The notes beneath the pieces are model-generated. The model was not told the DNA's origin. It saw nothing but the letters and a program-made list of their open reading frames with translations, and ran no database searches. DNA of 50,947 bases from Gammaproteobacteria bacterium. Its GTDB lineage: Bacteria > Pseudomonadota > Gammaproteobacteria > Chromatiales > Chromatiaceae. Each line of letters opens with the position of its first letter. Position 1 is the first letter of the stretch. Below are positions 37,566 to 46,059 of this stretch, piece after piece. The stretch covers positions 1-50,947 of the forward strand of contig JAGRGU010000069.1 in assembly GCA_020445335.1 (NCBI GenBank), written 5' to 3'. The translations under genes and the position numbers were made by a program.

Positions 37566-38861
37566 TTAATGCAGGCGGCTCTCGGCAAACGCCACTTTCT
37601 TGGCTTCGAGCAGATGCTCGGGCAGGAAGGAGAGCGCCTTCTTCAGCCCCGGCCACAGCAGGCTGTAGTTCATTTCGGCCCGTACCAGCGCCACATCCTT
37701 GGCCGGAATATCGAAAGTGAGCGTCCTGGTCTCGTAGGGCTCGAGCCGGTTGTCCGCTCCCAGCGATTTTGCTTTTGGAGGTGAGGTCGGCTTGCCGTCG
37801 TCACCCAGCAGCACCAGATGGAAGTACGAGTTGGGATCCTCCATCATCGGATTTTTCTCGTAGTTGCGCCAGACCACCGCACCGTCGCGGTTGTAGGCGG
37901 TCACCTGCAGCATCATGTTGCGGAACGGTGCGCCGGTCGGCACCTTGTGGGGCTGCTGATTCTTGATCTTGACCCGCGTCTGGATGGTGTCGTTCTGCTT
38001 TTCGGTTTCGATTTTCATGATCAACGCCCGGCGCAGGGTCGCCTCGTCATGACCGCCACCCATGGTGTGATCGGCAAAGCCGCCACTGATCGGCATGTGG
38101 CAGGACTGGCAACTGACGTGGGTCTTGCCGTGGACATACTCATCACCGGTGGAGCAGAGCGGTACGCCGTGGCTGTTGTTGCGTTTGTCGTGGCAGCCCA
38201 GGCAGGCGGCGGATGTCTTCAGCAGTTCGGGATTCGCTTCCAGCGGCAGCGCCATCTCCACATCTTCGTCGATACTGACGAATGGCCGCTGATGATGCGG
38301 ATTCTCGGTCTCTCCCGCGGTAGCCTGCGCCGCGTGCTCCTCGAACGAAGCGGGGAATCCGGACGGGCCCTGGCAGTTCTCGGCCATTACATAGGCGTCG
38401 ATTCCGAGCTGCAGCTTGCCGTTGGGCAGGCGGGTTCCCTTGAACTCCTTCAGCCGATGGCAAGAGACACAGTTGACCCCCTCGCTGAATGCCGGCACGT
38501 CGTCCAGTTTGGTCTTCATCTCCTGTGCCGCGTTCGGCGCATGACACTTCAGGCAGACCGGATAGCTGCCGTTCTTCGTGCGCACATCCTCGGCTTCCGG
38601 ACTGCCTACCACCTGCTTGTAGAAAGCGCGGTGTATGGGGTCGTTGATGGCCGAGCTCTTGGCATGCATCGAGCCCGCCCACTGCTCGTAGATCTCCATA
38701 TGGCAGAGGCGGCACTCATCCGCCGAGATGCGGTGCAGAGGTACATCCTCGCCATTCAGCATCACCGCATTGGCAGCGGTAAAAGGGATGAAAAGAACTA
38801 ACCACGTCAACATGACAGACACGAGAGCCAGCCTCGATCTGTCCCGTAAGGCACTGGACAT
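37566..38861 (-). CDS. Five-haem c-type cytochrome
   Basis: Periplasmic multihaem cytochrome of 431 residues with a signal peptide (LALVSVMLTWLVLFIPFTAANA). Five CXXCH motifs lie at residues 50-54, 103-107, 131-135, 220-224 and 251-255. The spacing and the DECRLCHMEIYEQWAGSMHA start resemble cytochrome c554-like proteins. The last 170 residues have no haem sites and look like a beta-rich domain (TRVKIKNQQPHKVPTGAPFRNM), ending in a charged helix. No partner reductase or oxidase is encoded nearby. The ATG has CCAGGAG at good spacing. A strong terminator follows. The role (electron transfer, perhaps nitrogen or sulfur redox) is inferred. Confidence 0.9.
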   Translation of the reverse strand: MSSALRDRSRLALVSVMLTWLVLFIPFTAANAVMLNGEDVPLHRISADECRLCHMEIYEQWAGSMHAKSSAINDPIHRAFYKQVVGSPEAEDVRTKNGSYPVCLKCHAPNAAQEMKTKLDDVPAFSEGVNCVSCHRLKEFKGTRLPNGKLQLGIDAYVMAENCQGPSGFPASFEEHAAQATAGETENPHHQRPFVSIDEDVEMALPLEANPELLKTSAACLGCHDKRNNSHGVPLCSTGDEYVHGKTHVSCQSCHMPISGGFADHTMGGGHDEATLRRALIMKIETEKQNDTIQTRVKIKNQQPHKVPTGAPFRNMMLQVTAYNRDGAVVWRNYEKNPMMEDPNSYFHLVLLGDDGKPTSPPKAKSLGADNRLEPYETRTLTFDIPAKDVALVRAEMNYSLLWPGLKKALSFLPEHLLEAKKVAFAESRLH

Positions 38862-39145
38862 ATCGTTTCTCCTGGATTTCTCAAACTGCAGAGAAGTGTA
38901 TTGGGTATCGAACGTTAAAACGGTCCTTTATCGGTACTTATACTTGACAGACCGTCCGTTACGATTGTGCATATCGGTTCGAAGTTTTCATTGACAATAC
39001 TCAACGAGCCCACCAGGTACGGCAAGAAACTGCGTAGCGGAAGTCGTCGGGGCGTCCGCTCGCGTTAGCCGAATTGCGCACTGGGACCGGACAAAATGTC
39101 GAGCGGATCATGGGCAAGGGCGCCTGCCTCTGCAAAAATATAGCT
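38862..39145. promoter_or_regulatory. Divergent regulatory region between the cytochrome and barrel genes
   Basis: A 284-base region that must carry both start sites. Two TTGACA hexamers lie on the plus strand (near 38945 and 38990), but neither has a good -10 at 16-18 bases. Sequence between 38880 and 38990 is AT-rich. No regulator site was recognised. Confidence 0.4.
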
Positions 39146-39907
39146 ATGGTTAAGCGCGTCCCCCCGACCTTGTCTCGGCCGCTCGCGACCCTCTCCCGGG
39201 TGGCGCTGGCCGCGCTCACCACCCTCTCACTTCCAGCCGGTGCGGAGTTTGCCGCGCAGAACTCTTTCGCCCTGACGCCTGCGCTTTGGAGTGCTGTTTT
39301 CGCGGGCAGCATCAACCGCCACCAGGGACGGCTGCTAAATTCGGAGATAGAACTCGACTACGAGTTTTTTCTGCCGGAAAAACTGCAGACGCTCGGCTAC
39401 TTCGCCTTCGCCGCGCAGATCGGCCGCTGGAGCTTTCTTGCCGACAGCCTCTATATCGATCAATCCAGCAGCGTCAACTCTGACCTGTTGCCGCCGGGCT
39501 CCGAGGAGACGCCCAATCTGATGATCGAGGGTTCGATCGGCTACCAGATCCCCCGCTACGAGAGTATCGAGCTGATCGCCGGCGGTCGCTTCTACGCCTT
39601 CAGCGAGTCGACTTCACTCTCCACCAGGGGCGATGCGGGCAGAGCCGAAGCCTGGTCGGACGCCTTCGTCGGCGCGCGCATCAAATACGATTTCGCCGAT
39701 CGTTGGTATGCCAGCCTGCAGGCCGACATCGGCACCTTGAACTCCCGTATCGACGATCGCTACAGCGTGGCGGCCTTCGTCGGTTACCGCCTCAACGAGA
39801 TCACCACGCTGGAGCTGGGTTATCGCCAGGGTTCGTCCGAGACCCGCTTCCAGGAGCAGGAGCAATCGATGCAGAGCCTGGGACTGGGAGTGGACATCCG
39901 CTTCTGA
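39146..39907 (+). CDS. Predicted outer-membrane beta-barrel protein
   Basis: The ATG at 39146 gives 253 residues and a signal peptide (MVKRVPPTLSRPLATLSRVA, then LAALTTLSLPAGAEFA). The mature part alternates in the way of beta strands and ends in a phenylalanine (LGLGVDIRF), the mark of an outer-membrane barrel. Segments such as ADRWYASLQADIGTL and LNEITTLELGYRQGSSET resemble small OmpW/outer-membrane porin-like barrels, but I do not recognise a specific family. It is divergent from the cytochrome gene. Its stop lies seven bases from the convergent dinB stop. Confidence 0.8.
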   Translation: MVKRVPPTLSRPLATLSRVALAALTTLSLPAGAEFAAQNSFALTPALWSAVFAGSINRHQGRLLNSEIELDYEFFLPEKLQTLGYFAFAAQIGRWSFLADSLYIDQSSSVNSDLLPPGSEETPNLMIEGSIGYQIPRYESIELIAGGRFYAFSESTSLSTRGDAGRAEAWSDAFVGARIKYDFADRWYASLQADIGTLNSRIDDRYSVAAFVGYRLNEITTLELGYRQGSSETRFQEQEQSMQSLGLGVDIRF

Positions 39908-39914
39908 CAGCCCG

Positions 39915-41120
39915 CTACCTCCGCTTGGGGTCCAGCCGCGTCTGCGTCATCCCCAGCTGCAGCGCTCCGCTGCCGAACCTGTCATTGGCCTGATCGATGG
40001 TCCGCAGCAGACGCTGATCCGGCGCCGCGGCTTCGGCATGCGCGAACAGCTCGCCCTGAATCGGCTGTGACCGCTGCCAGTGGCTCAACCCGACCCCGAT
40101 GAGTCGTACCGGTCTGCGCGGCAGTCCACCGTGCTGAAACAGCTGCCACGCCGCCTTTGAAATCACCCGCTCATCGCTGGTCGCCACGGTCAGCCGCTGC
40201 TGTCGGGTATGGGTCTCGAAACCCCGAAATCGAATCTTGAGCGTCACCACCGTGCCGGCCAGCGCCTCGCTGCGCGCCCGCCGCGCTACGGAGCCTGCCA
40301 GCCTGCCCACCACGCCGTGGAGAAAGCCGGGATCGTCAGTATCGACCTCGAATGTGGTCTCCCTGGAGAGGCTTTTGCGGTTGCGCTCAACCGACAGCTC
40401 CGCCGACGCTATACCCATCGCCTGCCGTTTGAAACCGGCTGCCGCGCGTCTGCCCAGCTGCCGCTCCAGATCCTCCAGCGGCATATCGCGCAGCTGGCCG
40501 ACGGTGGCCACCCCCAGCCGCGCGAATATCTTTGCCGTCTGGCGTCCCAGTCCGCGCAGGTTGGCAACCGGCATCGGCGCCAGAAAAGCGGCAACCTCCC
40601 CCGGGTGGATCACCGTCAGGCCATCCGGTTTGCGGTGCTCGGAGCCCAGCTTGGCGATGAGCCGGTTGGGGCCTATGCCGACAGAGACGGTCAGCCCGGT
40701 CTGCTCTAAGATGCGCCGCTTGATCGTCCGCCCGATCTCCAACGGCGGGCCGAACAGTTTCTCGAGCCCGCTTAGGTCGAGGTAGGCCTCATCGATCGAC
40801 ACCGGCTCCACCAGCGGGGAGATCGTCTCGAGGATGCGAAAAACTTCGCGTGAAGCTTCGGCATAGCGTGCCATGTCCGGGCGCAGATAGACGGCATGTG
40901 GACAGAGGCGACTGGCTTCCGCGATCGGCATGGCCGAGCGGACACCGAAAGCCCGCGCCGCATAATTGGCTGCAGCCACCACCCCTCGATGACCGGGCAG
41001 CGCCCCGACCACCACCGGCCGGTCGCGGTAGCGCGGCTCGTCACGCTGCTCGACGCTGGCATAGAAGGCATCGAGGTCGGCGTGTCCGATCCATCTAAAT
41101 CGCTCCACGGCACTCTCCAT
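39915..41120 (-). CDS. dinB: DNA polymerase IV
   Basis: Y-family translesion polymerase. The ATG at 41120 gives 401 residues and the start MESAVERFRWIGHADLDAFYASVEQ with the first catalytic aspartate Asp15 or Asp17. The second motif is SIDEAYLDLSGLE, followed by the helix-hairpin-helix LRGLGRQTAKIFARLGVATVGQL and the little-finger domain (LSRETTFEVDTDD). It is the last gene of the tonB operon, 52 bases after tonB. No LexA box (CTGT-N8-ACAG) was seen upstream. The C-terminal beta-clamp motif is not obvious. Confidence 0.95.
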   Translation of the reverse strand: MESAVERFRWIGHADLDAFYASVEQRDEPRYRDRPVVVGALPGHRGVVAAANYAARAFGVRSAMPIAEASRLCPHAVYLRPDMARYAEASREVFRILETISPLVEPVSIDEAYLDLSGLEKLFGPPLEIGRTIKRRILEQTGLTVSVGIGPNRLIAKLGSEHRKPDGLTVIHPGEVAAFLAPMPVANLRGLGRQTAKIFARLGVATVGQLRDMPLEDLERQLGRRAAAGFKRQAMGIASAELSVERNRKSLSRETTFEVDTDDPGFLHGVVGRLAGSVARRARSEALAGTVVTLKIRFRGFETHTRQQRLTVATSDERVISKAAWQLFQHGGLPRRPVRLIGVGLSHWQRSQPIQGELFAHAEAAAPDQRLLRTIDQANDRFGSGALQLGMTQTRLDPKRR

Positions 41121-41172
41121 GGCACAAGTATATGCCAAGCCTTCATACCCTCCAGGGGCGGAGGCAGCCGCA

Positions 41173-41964
41173 TCAGCGCAGCGCAAACCGGACGGGCAGG
41201 AGCAACTCGAGCTGGGCGCCGGAGACCGATACGGGCAGCGGGGGCAATGGCTGGGCGCGCTCGATCATTGCCTGTGCCTCCCTGTCCAGCATCTTGTAGC
41301 CCGAACTTCGGCGGATCTCGTGGTGTAGAACCTTCCCTTCCCGACTCATCACGAAAAAGAGCAGCACCGTCCCCTGCAGGCGTCGACGCCTGGCCTGCCG
41401 CGGGTAATCCTTATGCCGTTCGAGCCAGCTCCGCAGCCGCAGCAGGTAGTCGTCGGGGAGAGCGGTCTCTCCACCGCCCGGAGTCTGCTCTTCATCCCCC
41501 CCGGCAGGCTGGCCTTCACCGCTGGACCCGGTATTGAGGCCCTCGGTCGCCGCATTCCGCGGCAGCGCGGTTGCAGGCGGAGTTGTCGGCGCGCTGGCCT
41601 TGGTTGCGGGTTCAACCGTCGCCCTCGGCTGTAGCCTCGGTGCCGGCGCCGGTTCGGGCTCGTGCTCAGGTTCGGGTACGGGCTCTGATTCGGGCAGGAT
41701 CTCGGGCACTAACTCTGGTTTGGATTCGGGTTCGGGATTTGGTTCGGGTTCCGCTTCGTCCGCCCCTGTCGCCTCCCCGGGATCAGCCTGACCCCCTCCA
41801 ACCCCGCCGCCAGCCGGCCCAAGCGCGATCTCGAAGCTCCCCACACCGGGATCTACCGCCAGCGGGGCGGGCGGTCGCCACAAGAGCGCCAGCGCCATTC
41901 CCAGATAGAGTAGCAGTGCGATGCCGCCTCCCAGCAGCCAGTGGCGTCCGCGCAGCCGGATCAC
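41173..41964 (-). CDS. tonB: TonB energy-transducing protein
   Basis: Links the ExbB/ExbD motor in the inner membrane to outer-membrane receptors. The 263 residues have an N-terminal membrane anchor (about 9-29; WLLGGGIALLLYLGMALALLW), a long Pro/Glu repeat linker (about 70-125, EPEPNPEPESKPEL and EPVPEPEHEPEPAPAP) and a TonB C-terminal domain with YPRQARRRRLQGTVLLFFVM and EGKVLHHEIRRSSGYKMLD. The membrane segment lacks an evident SHLS-type motif, as in many TonB2-like proteins. The start overlaps the exbD stop by four bases. Confidence 0.93.
   Translation of the reverse strand: MIRLRGRHWLLGGGIALLLYLGMALALLWRPPAPLAVDPGVGSFEIALGPAGGGVGGGQADPGEATGADEAEPEPNPEPESKPELVPEILPESEPVPEPEHEPEPAPAPRLQPRATVEPATKASAPTTPPATALPRNAATEGLNTGSSGEGQPAGGDEEQTPGGGETALPDDYLLRLRSWLERHKDYPRQARRRRLQGTVLLFFVMSREGKVLHHEIRRSSGYKMLDREAQAMIERAQPLPPLPVSVSGAQLELLLPVRFALR
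41651..41765. repeat. Low-complexity Pro/Glu codon repeat in tonB
   Basis: A stretch of imperfect 6- and 12-base units of the GGTTCG/GGCTCG kind on the plus strand encodes the Pro/Glu linker of TonB. It explains the Ser/Gly-rich false frame on the other strand. Confidence 0.7.
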
Positions 41965-42359
41965 GGCTCGCTCTGGGTCAGCAGCAGCAACCGGTCGACC
42001 CCTGCCTCGCCAAGTTTCTCCATCAACAGCACCACGCGATTGCCGGCAAGCGCGGCATCGGCCTTGAGCTCGACGCCCACTCCGGGATGGTTCGCGATCC
42101 TTTGCCCCACCTGCTGCAACAGCTCGGCTTCGCTCATCACCTCACCCTGCAGTGCGAGCTGCCCCTCGCTGCCAAGCAACAGACGCAGCGTCTGCTGCTG
42201 TGCCCCATCACTTGTAGATCGCGGCGCGGTGACGGCAAACGGCTCGCTCCGGCCGAGGCTGCCGGCGAGCATGCAAAATATCAGCAGCAGAAAGACCACA
42301 TTGATCAGCGGCAGAACGCTGCGTTCGCTGTTGTCGGGAGGTCGCCGCTCGAATCGCAT
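41961..42359 (-). CDS. exbD: ExbD/TolR family protein, second copy, with Asn at the key membrane position
   Basis: Bitopic motor protein of 132 residues: short cytoplasmic start, one membrane helix and a periplasmic ExbD domain. The helix reads SVLPLINVVFLLLIFCMLAG. ExbD and TolR normally have Asp at the position of the Asn in LIN (AAT codon, read directly). This Asp is the proton-carrying residue in the family. The periplasmic part keeps the ExbD pattern with LRLLLGSEGQLALQGEVMSEAELLQQVGQRI. The start overlaps nothing; the stop overlaps the tonB start. Confidence 0.88.
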   Translation of the reverse strand: MRFERRPPDNSERSVLPLINVVFLLLIFCMLAGSLGRSEPFAVTAPRSTSDGAQQQTLRLLLGSEGQLALQGEVMSEAELLQQVGQRIANHPGVGVELKADAALAGNRVVLLMEKLGEAGVDRLLLLTQSEP

Positions 42360-42361
42360 GC

Positions 42362-42817
42362 TCAGTCACCGACGGGGGCGGCGGGCGCCGCCCAAGTGCG
42401 ATCCCGCACCATGCTGAAACGTTCTATACCGGCCTGCCTGAGCCGATCGAGAACGGCGATCACCGACTGCAGGCTGGTATCGCCCAGCGGCTGCACTTCG
42501 ACCGAGACGCCGGGATCCGCGGCGATATGGCGCTGCAGACGAACCCTCAGTTCGTCGAGCGCGAGCAGCTCCCCGTTCAAGCGCAGATCGCTCCCAGCGA
42601 CGCTGAGCAGCAGCGGTTTTGGCTCGCTCTCAGCAGGCAAGGTCGATGGCGGCCGGGCAGTGACGACCGGAATGCTGCGCCAGTCGAGAAAGCTCGATGC
42701 GAGCATGAAGAAGACCAGCAGGATGAAAACCACATCGATCAGCGGCGTCAGGCTGATGATGGCCCGGCGACGGCTTGCGGTGTCGCTGAAACTAGGCTCT
42801 CTTGACCGCGCCAGCAC
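42362..42817 (-). CDS. exbD: ExbD/TolR family protein, first copy, canonical
   Basis: Bitopic motor protein. The membrane helix LTPLIDVVFILLVFFMLASSF carries the normal Asp. The periplasmic domain follows, with LRLNGELLALDELRVRLQRHI. The start is uncertain. The frame opens at ATG 42853, inside exbB; I chose the GTG at 42817 (MLARSREPSFSD, 151 residues) because it gives a shorter overlap, though both overlap the exbB end. It lies two bases from the next exbD. The pair with the Asn version suggests a mixed ExbD dimer (inference). Confidence 0.88.
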   Translation of the reverse strand: MLARSREPSFSDTASRRRAIISLTPLIDVVFILLVFFMLASSFLDWRSIPVVTARPPSTLPAESEPKPLLLSVAGSDLRLNGELLALDELRVRLQRHIAADPGVSVEVQPLGDTSLQSVIAVLDRLRQAGIERFSMVRDRTWAAPAAPVGD

Positions 42818-43673
42818 GGATTCCGGCCACCGTCGCCTGTTTTTTCGAATCACCGGCGCCCTCGCTGAGATCGGCCTGGATGTCGGGCGCCGTCAGCTCC
42901 GTGGTGAATACCTGGGTGACCAGATTGTCCATGGCGTGCGCCAGGTGGTCGACACGACGCTCCAGCCAGTTCAGCATCACCACCACGGGTATGGCTACGC
43001 AAAGGCCCACCGCCGTGGTCAGCAGAGCCTCCCAGATCCCCCCCGAAAGAATCGCGGGATTCACCTGGTTTCCGGCCGCCTCCAGCTGCTGGAAAGCCTT
43101 GATCATCCCCAGCACGGTACCCAGCAGCCCCAACAGCGGTGCGAGTGACGCGATCACCTCCAGCGGACGAAAGCCACGCCTGAGCTGAAACAGAATGTCG
43201 CCACCAAAGCGCAGCAGCTCCTCACGCAACCTGGTCTCCTGTAGCGAGGATTCGCGCCCCCTGACAGCCTGCGCCACCACTTGCGCCACCGGGTTGCGCC
43301 GTCCCTCCAGGCAGGCCAGCGCGGCGGCAGCATTGCCACTGCGCCACGCGGCCAGCGCTTGCTGGGCCTGGGTTGTATCGCCGATGCGCAGCCATGAGAA
43401 CTGGATCAGTTTGGTCACCACGATGGTGACGGCGACGAACGACATCATCAGCAGCAGCACCACCACCGGCCCGCCGATCTCCAGCAGCGACTGCGCCCGC
43501 TCGATGACACCGGGCAAAGGCTCAATTGCCGCCGCGACCAAACCCGCCGCCGCGTCGCCCTGTTGCGCCGCGCTCACCCCGTCCGCCAGCAGCGCGCCCT
43601 GATCTGGAGCTGCCGTCAGCGACTGGAGCTCCATCGGGTCAACCACTGCCGAAGTTGTTATGGCATCCGCCAT
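42792..43673 (-). CDS. exbB: ExbB/TolQ/MotA family proton channel protein
   Basis: Forms the proton-driven motor with ExbD. The ATG at 43673 gives 293 residues; the frame extends to a TTG at 43697. There are three predicted membrane segments, the family's usual number: about 70-95 (VVLLLMMSFVAVTIVVTKLI), near LLGLLGTVLGMIKAF, and IWEALLTTAVGLCVAIPVVVML. These carry the hallmark GLLGTVLGMI and the LLTTAVGLCVAIP stretch. An N-terminal soluble extension of about 50 residues is longer than in ExbB. The gene opens the exbB-exbD-exbD-tonB-dinB operon. Confidence 0.93.
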   Translation of the reverse strand: MADAITTSAVVDPMELQSLTAAPDQGALLADGVSAAQQGDAAAGLVAAAIEPLPGVIERAQSLLEIGGPVVVLLLMMSFVAVTIVVTKLIQFSWLRIGDTTQAQQALAAWRSGNAAAALACLEGRRNPVAQVVAQAVRGRESSLQETRLREELLRFGGDILFQLRRGFRPLEVIASLAPLLGLLGTVLGMIKAFQQLEAAGNQVNPAILSGGIWEALLTTAVGLCVAIPVVVMLNWLERRVDHLAHAMDNLVTQVFTTELTAPDIQADLSEGAGDSKKQATVAGIRAGAVKRA

Positions 43674-44015
43674 CGCACCCCCACCTGCACCGTTCAACCG
43701 GCTCCGGCCCCATCAGCGGGTGCCGAAACCCCGTTTAATGATACCCGGCGGGCAGTGCTTTGCCGCCAGAGCCCCGGATCGACCCTGTCCCGCGATGAAG
43801 CCAGCAGCGCCGTTCAAGGCCGGATTCTAGCGCATAGCGGGAGCGTTGACCCGTATCCGGCTCCTAGCGCCCCGAGTTGTCAATTTCTTCAGGTGTGACC
43901 GGGCACAAGGCAGCTAACGGCCAAGCCGATGCCCGGTGAGGAGATCGCAACTTTTCACAGCGAACGGGTGGATTATCCCAAGCGGCTTTTTAAACCGCCC
44001 TACCTGGCCCGAATA
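43674..44015. other. Intergenic region between sbmA and exbB
   Basis: A 342-base gap. It holds the likely exbB operon promoter and, at 43898-43937, an inverted repeat ACCGGGCA/TGCCCGGT with a 24-base loop, about 80 bases after the sbmA stop. That may be a weak sbmA terminator, but no T-run follows. Nothing else is seen. Confidence 0.45.
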
Positions 44016-45236
44016 TCAGGGCAGCTCGATCACCTCGCGACCCAGAAACGTTGCCTCGAAAGCGGCCAGGCGTTTGTGGATCGACTGCAACTCCACAATT
44101 GTCGACCAGGAGTTCACCAGATATTGGAACGAACTCGATACCTGACCGAACGCCGTCAGTATCTGCTGCAATATCCCGAACGTGATTGCGCCGGCGGCAA
44201 TCGTCGGCACCAGAATCACGTAGACGAAGATGTTATCGGCTTGCAGATAGCTGTAGCGGAAGATGTCGAAATAGCAGTAGTGGAAATAGAGACGGAAATA
44301 GTTCTTCCTGACGTTGCCGAACAGCTCCCTCAGCGTCGGCGGCTGCGCACGATCTTCGTGATCCTCGCCGTAGACCAGCTCCTTGCGGTAGGCGGCTTCG
44401 ACGCGCTGATTACGGAAGTAGAGCCCGGGCAGTTTGGCACCGGCTATAGCCACCACCAGGGTGCCGAAGATCGACCATGTCAGCGCGGCATTGAACAACG
44501 GTGCTGGGATATCGCCGATCAACGGGAATTCGGTGACATACTTCGACAGACTGAACAGGACCGGCAGAAAGGCGAACAACGTCATGATCGAGTCAATGAT
44601 CTTGACCCCCAGGTCCTCGACAATCGACGCAAACCGCATGGTGTCCTCTTGAATACGCTGCGAGGCACCCTCGATATTTCTCACTTCTTCCCAGCGCGAA
44701 ACATAGTAATCGTTCATCGCGGTACGCCAGCGAAACACGTAGTGCTTTACGAAGAAGTTAGTGATGACGAGGACGACAATCGCAACGAAAGCAATCGATG
44801 CGAAATCAAGCAGCAGACCGTACAGAAGCTCCGCTGTGACGCCCCCTTCGTCACCCAGTGCATTCTGCACCGAGTCGAAGAAGGGCCGCCGCCACTCGTT
44901 GATTGCCACCGAGACCTGAACCGAGAAGTAGGTGGAAAACAGGATCACCTGCGACCCGACCACCGACCACCACTGCCAACGGTGCGGTGAGTAGTGGAAC
45001 CAGAATATCGCGAACAAGCCGGAGACGATCGCGTAGTAACAGTAAAACCAGAGGAACTGCGGGGTTACAAAATAGCCAATCCCGATCACCGGATCGGCCT
45101 CACCCTCCGGCAGATCGAAGCCCAACAAGCGGCCCAACCCGTCACCCGACAGGTACCAGAAAGTAACGACAATCGAGGCCCAGATCAGTGCAGACAGGAA
45201 GTAGAGACGCGGCAGGGGAAAGAAGGAACGGAACAC
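44016..45236 (-). CDS. sbmA: SbmA/BacA family peptide transporter
   Basis: Inner-membrane proton-driven importer for peptides such as microcin B17 and cobalamin-like or proline-rich antimicrobial peptides. Alignment by eye to E. coli SbmA is close throughout: [69 protein letters not shown] and [17 protein letters not shown]. The GTG at 45236 gives 406 residues, the same length as E. coli SbmA; the frame continues upstream to 45374, but without homology. Upstream of that GTG is AAAGG. Several membrane helices are visible. It is a single gene beside the repeat region. Confidence 0.92.
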   Translation of the reverse strand: MFRSFFPLPRLYFLSALIWASIVVTFWYLSGDGLGRLLGFDLPEGEADPVIGIGYFVTPQFLWFYCYYAIVSGLFAIFWFHYSPHRWQWWSVVGSQVILFSTYFSVQVSVAINEWRRPFFDSVQNALGDEGGVTAELLYGLLLDFASIAFVAIVVLVITNFFVKHYVFRWRTAMNDYYVSRWEEVRNIEGASQRIQEDTMRFASIVEDLGVKIIDSIMTLFAFLPVLFSLSKYVTEFPLIGDIPAPLFNAALTWSIFGTLVVAIAGAKLPGLYFRNQRVEAAYRKELVYGEDHEDRAQPPTLRELFGNVRKNYFRLYFHYCYFDIFRYSYLQADNIFVYVILVPTIAAGAITFGILQQILTAFGQVSSSFQYLVNSWSTIVELQSIHKRLAAFEATFLGREVIELP

Positions 45237-45426
45237 TGGGTAAACCTTTAAAGAGTTAACGAGGTTGAATTCGATCGGACCAGGGACTGTCAACAGCCCT
45301 CTATAGAGTGCGGAAGGATTACATAGTTCTCGAGTTTGATCGAGTTGGGGATAGCGATCTGCTTCGCGCACCAAATCTCCCTACCATGGAAGCACTCTTG
45401 GACCACCAATAACATCAGACTGTTTT

Positions 45427-45474
45427 ATGCGGGTGAAAGCTCACATCGCACCACCATACATCGGACACCCGCAT
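45427..45474. repeat. 9-base perfect inverted repeat near repeat copy 1
   Basis: ATGCGGGTG (45427-45435) and CACCCGCAT (45466-45474) are separated by 30 bases. They lie 37 bases before repeat copy 1. No T-run follows in either direction. Confidence 0.5.
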
Positions 45475-45510
45475 CCGCACCTGCTAAATGGATTCGGAAC
45501 TGGTCGGTTA

Positions 45511-45591
45511 ACCCCTTGAGCCAGCACCCCGGGAAAAGGTTCGGCCAGAAGTGTTGCCCAGAGCGGTTTTGCTGCAGATTACGCGGAGTTA
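45511..45591 (+). repeat. Dispersed repeat, copy 1
   Basis: Core CCCCTTGAGCCAGC, then CCCGGGAAAAGGTTCGG, CCAGAAGTGTTGCCC and GCGGAGTTA. Over 81 positions it differs from copy 2 at about 15 by hand alignment (roughly 80 percent identity). It lies in non-coding sequence, in the same direction as copies 2 and 3. Confidence 0.85.
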
Positions 45592-46059
45592 GGCGGGGCG
45601 TAAACGACGGTTGGCCACAAATTCGCCATAATGTCTCTGCGGCAGTGGGACCCCAAACGACGATCGCAGCCGTATCTCTCTTAACCCGGGATCCGCACAG
45701 TCCAATTCCGCGCTTCGCCATGTTGCAGTAACATCTTTGTCCGCGTTATATCAGACCTCATCGGCTCGCTTCTATCGCGTGCGAGAATGGCCAATCTGAC
45801 CAGATGGTCGCCGCCTTCAGGTGCCTGCTTTGCTCGGCAGCAAGTTGATTTTTCAATCGCGAGAGGCAATCGGCATTAACTTGCGCGTGGCTCTTTCCAG
45901 AGCACCGAAGGTGAATCGTGTGAAAACTAGATACATCAAGTAAGGACTCGCCGTTGCGTTGATGACAGTGGTACTGACCGCTGATTCGGCCCCCGTTTTG
46001 AGCGAGCGGTGGTTGAATGCCTCAAAGTGAAAGTGTAATCCCCAATACCGCCACCCGCG

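Larger units (their letters stand above)
45237..46059. other. Long intergenic region carrying dispersed repeat copy 1
   Basis: An 823-base gap between the sbmA start and the PEP-CTERM stop. It holds the sbmA upstream region, a 9-base inverted repeat (45427-45474), repeat copy 1 (45511-45591) and about 470 bases with no feature that I can support. A minus-strand frame at 45425-45721 crosses the repeat and is not treated as a gene. Confidence 0.6.

Noticed and set aside
41121..41180. LexA box before dinB
   Set aside because: No CTGT-N8-ACAG or close variant was found in the bases before the start; a species-specific LexA motif cannot be excluded.
41571..43148. 525-residue plus-strand frame over tonB and the exbD genes
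   Set aside because: It is antisense to four well-supported genes and is rich in Ser/Gly/Arg from the Pro/Glu codon repeat. It has no family resemblance.
43929..44990. 353-residue plus-strand frame
   Set aside because: It is antisense to sbmA, whose alignment to SbmA is close over its whole length.
45425..45721. 98-residue minus-strand frame across repeat copy 1
   Set aside because: A similar peptide can be read from repeat copy 2, but this follows from the shared DNA repeat. No ribosome site or conserved start links the two frames, so a gene is not supported.
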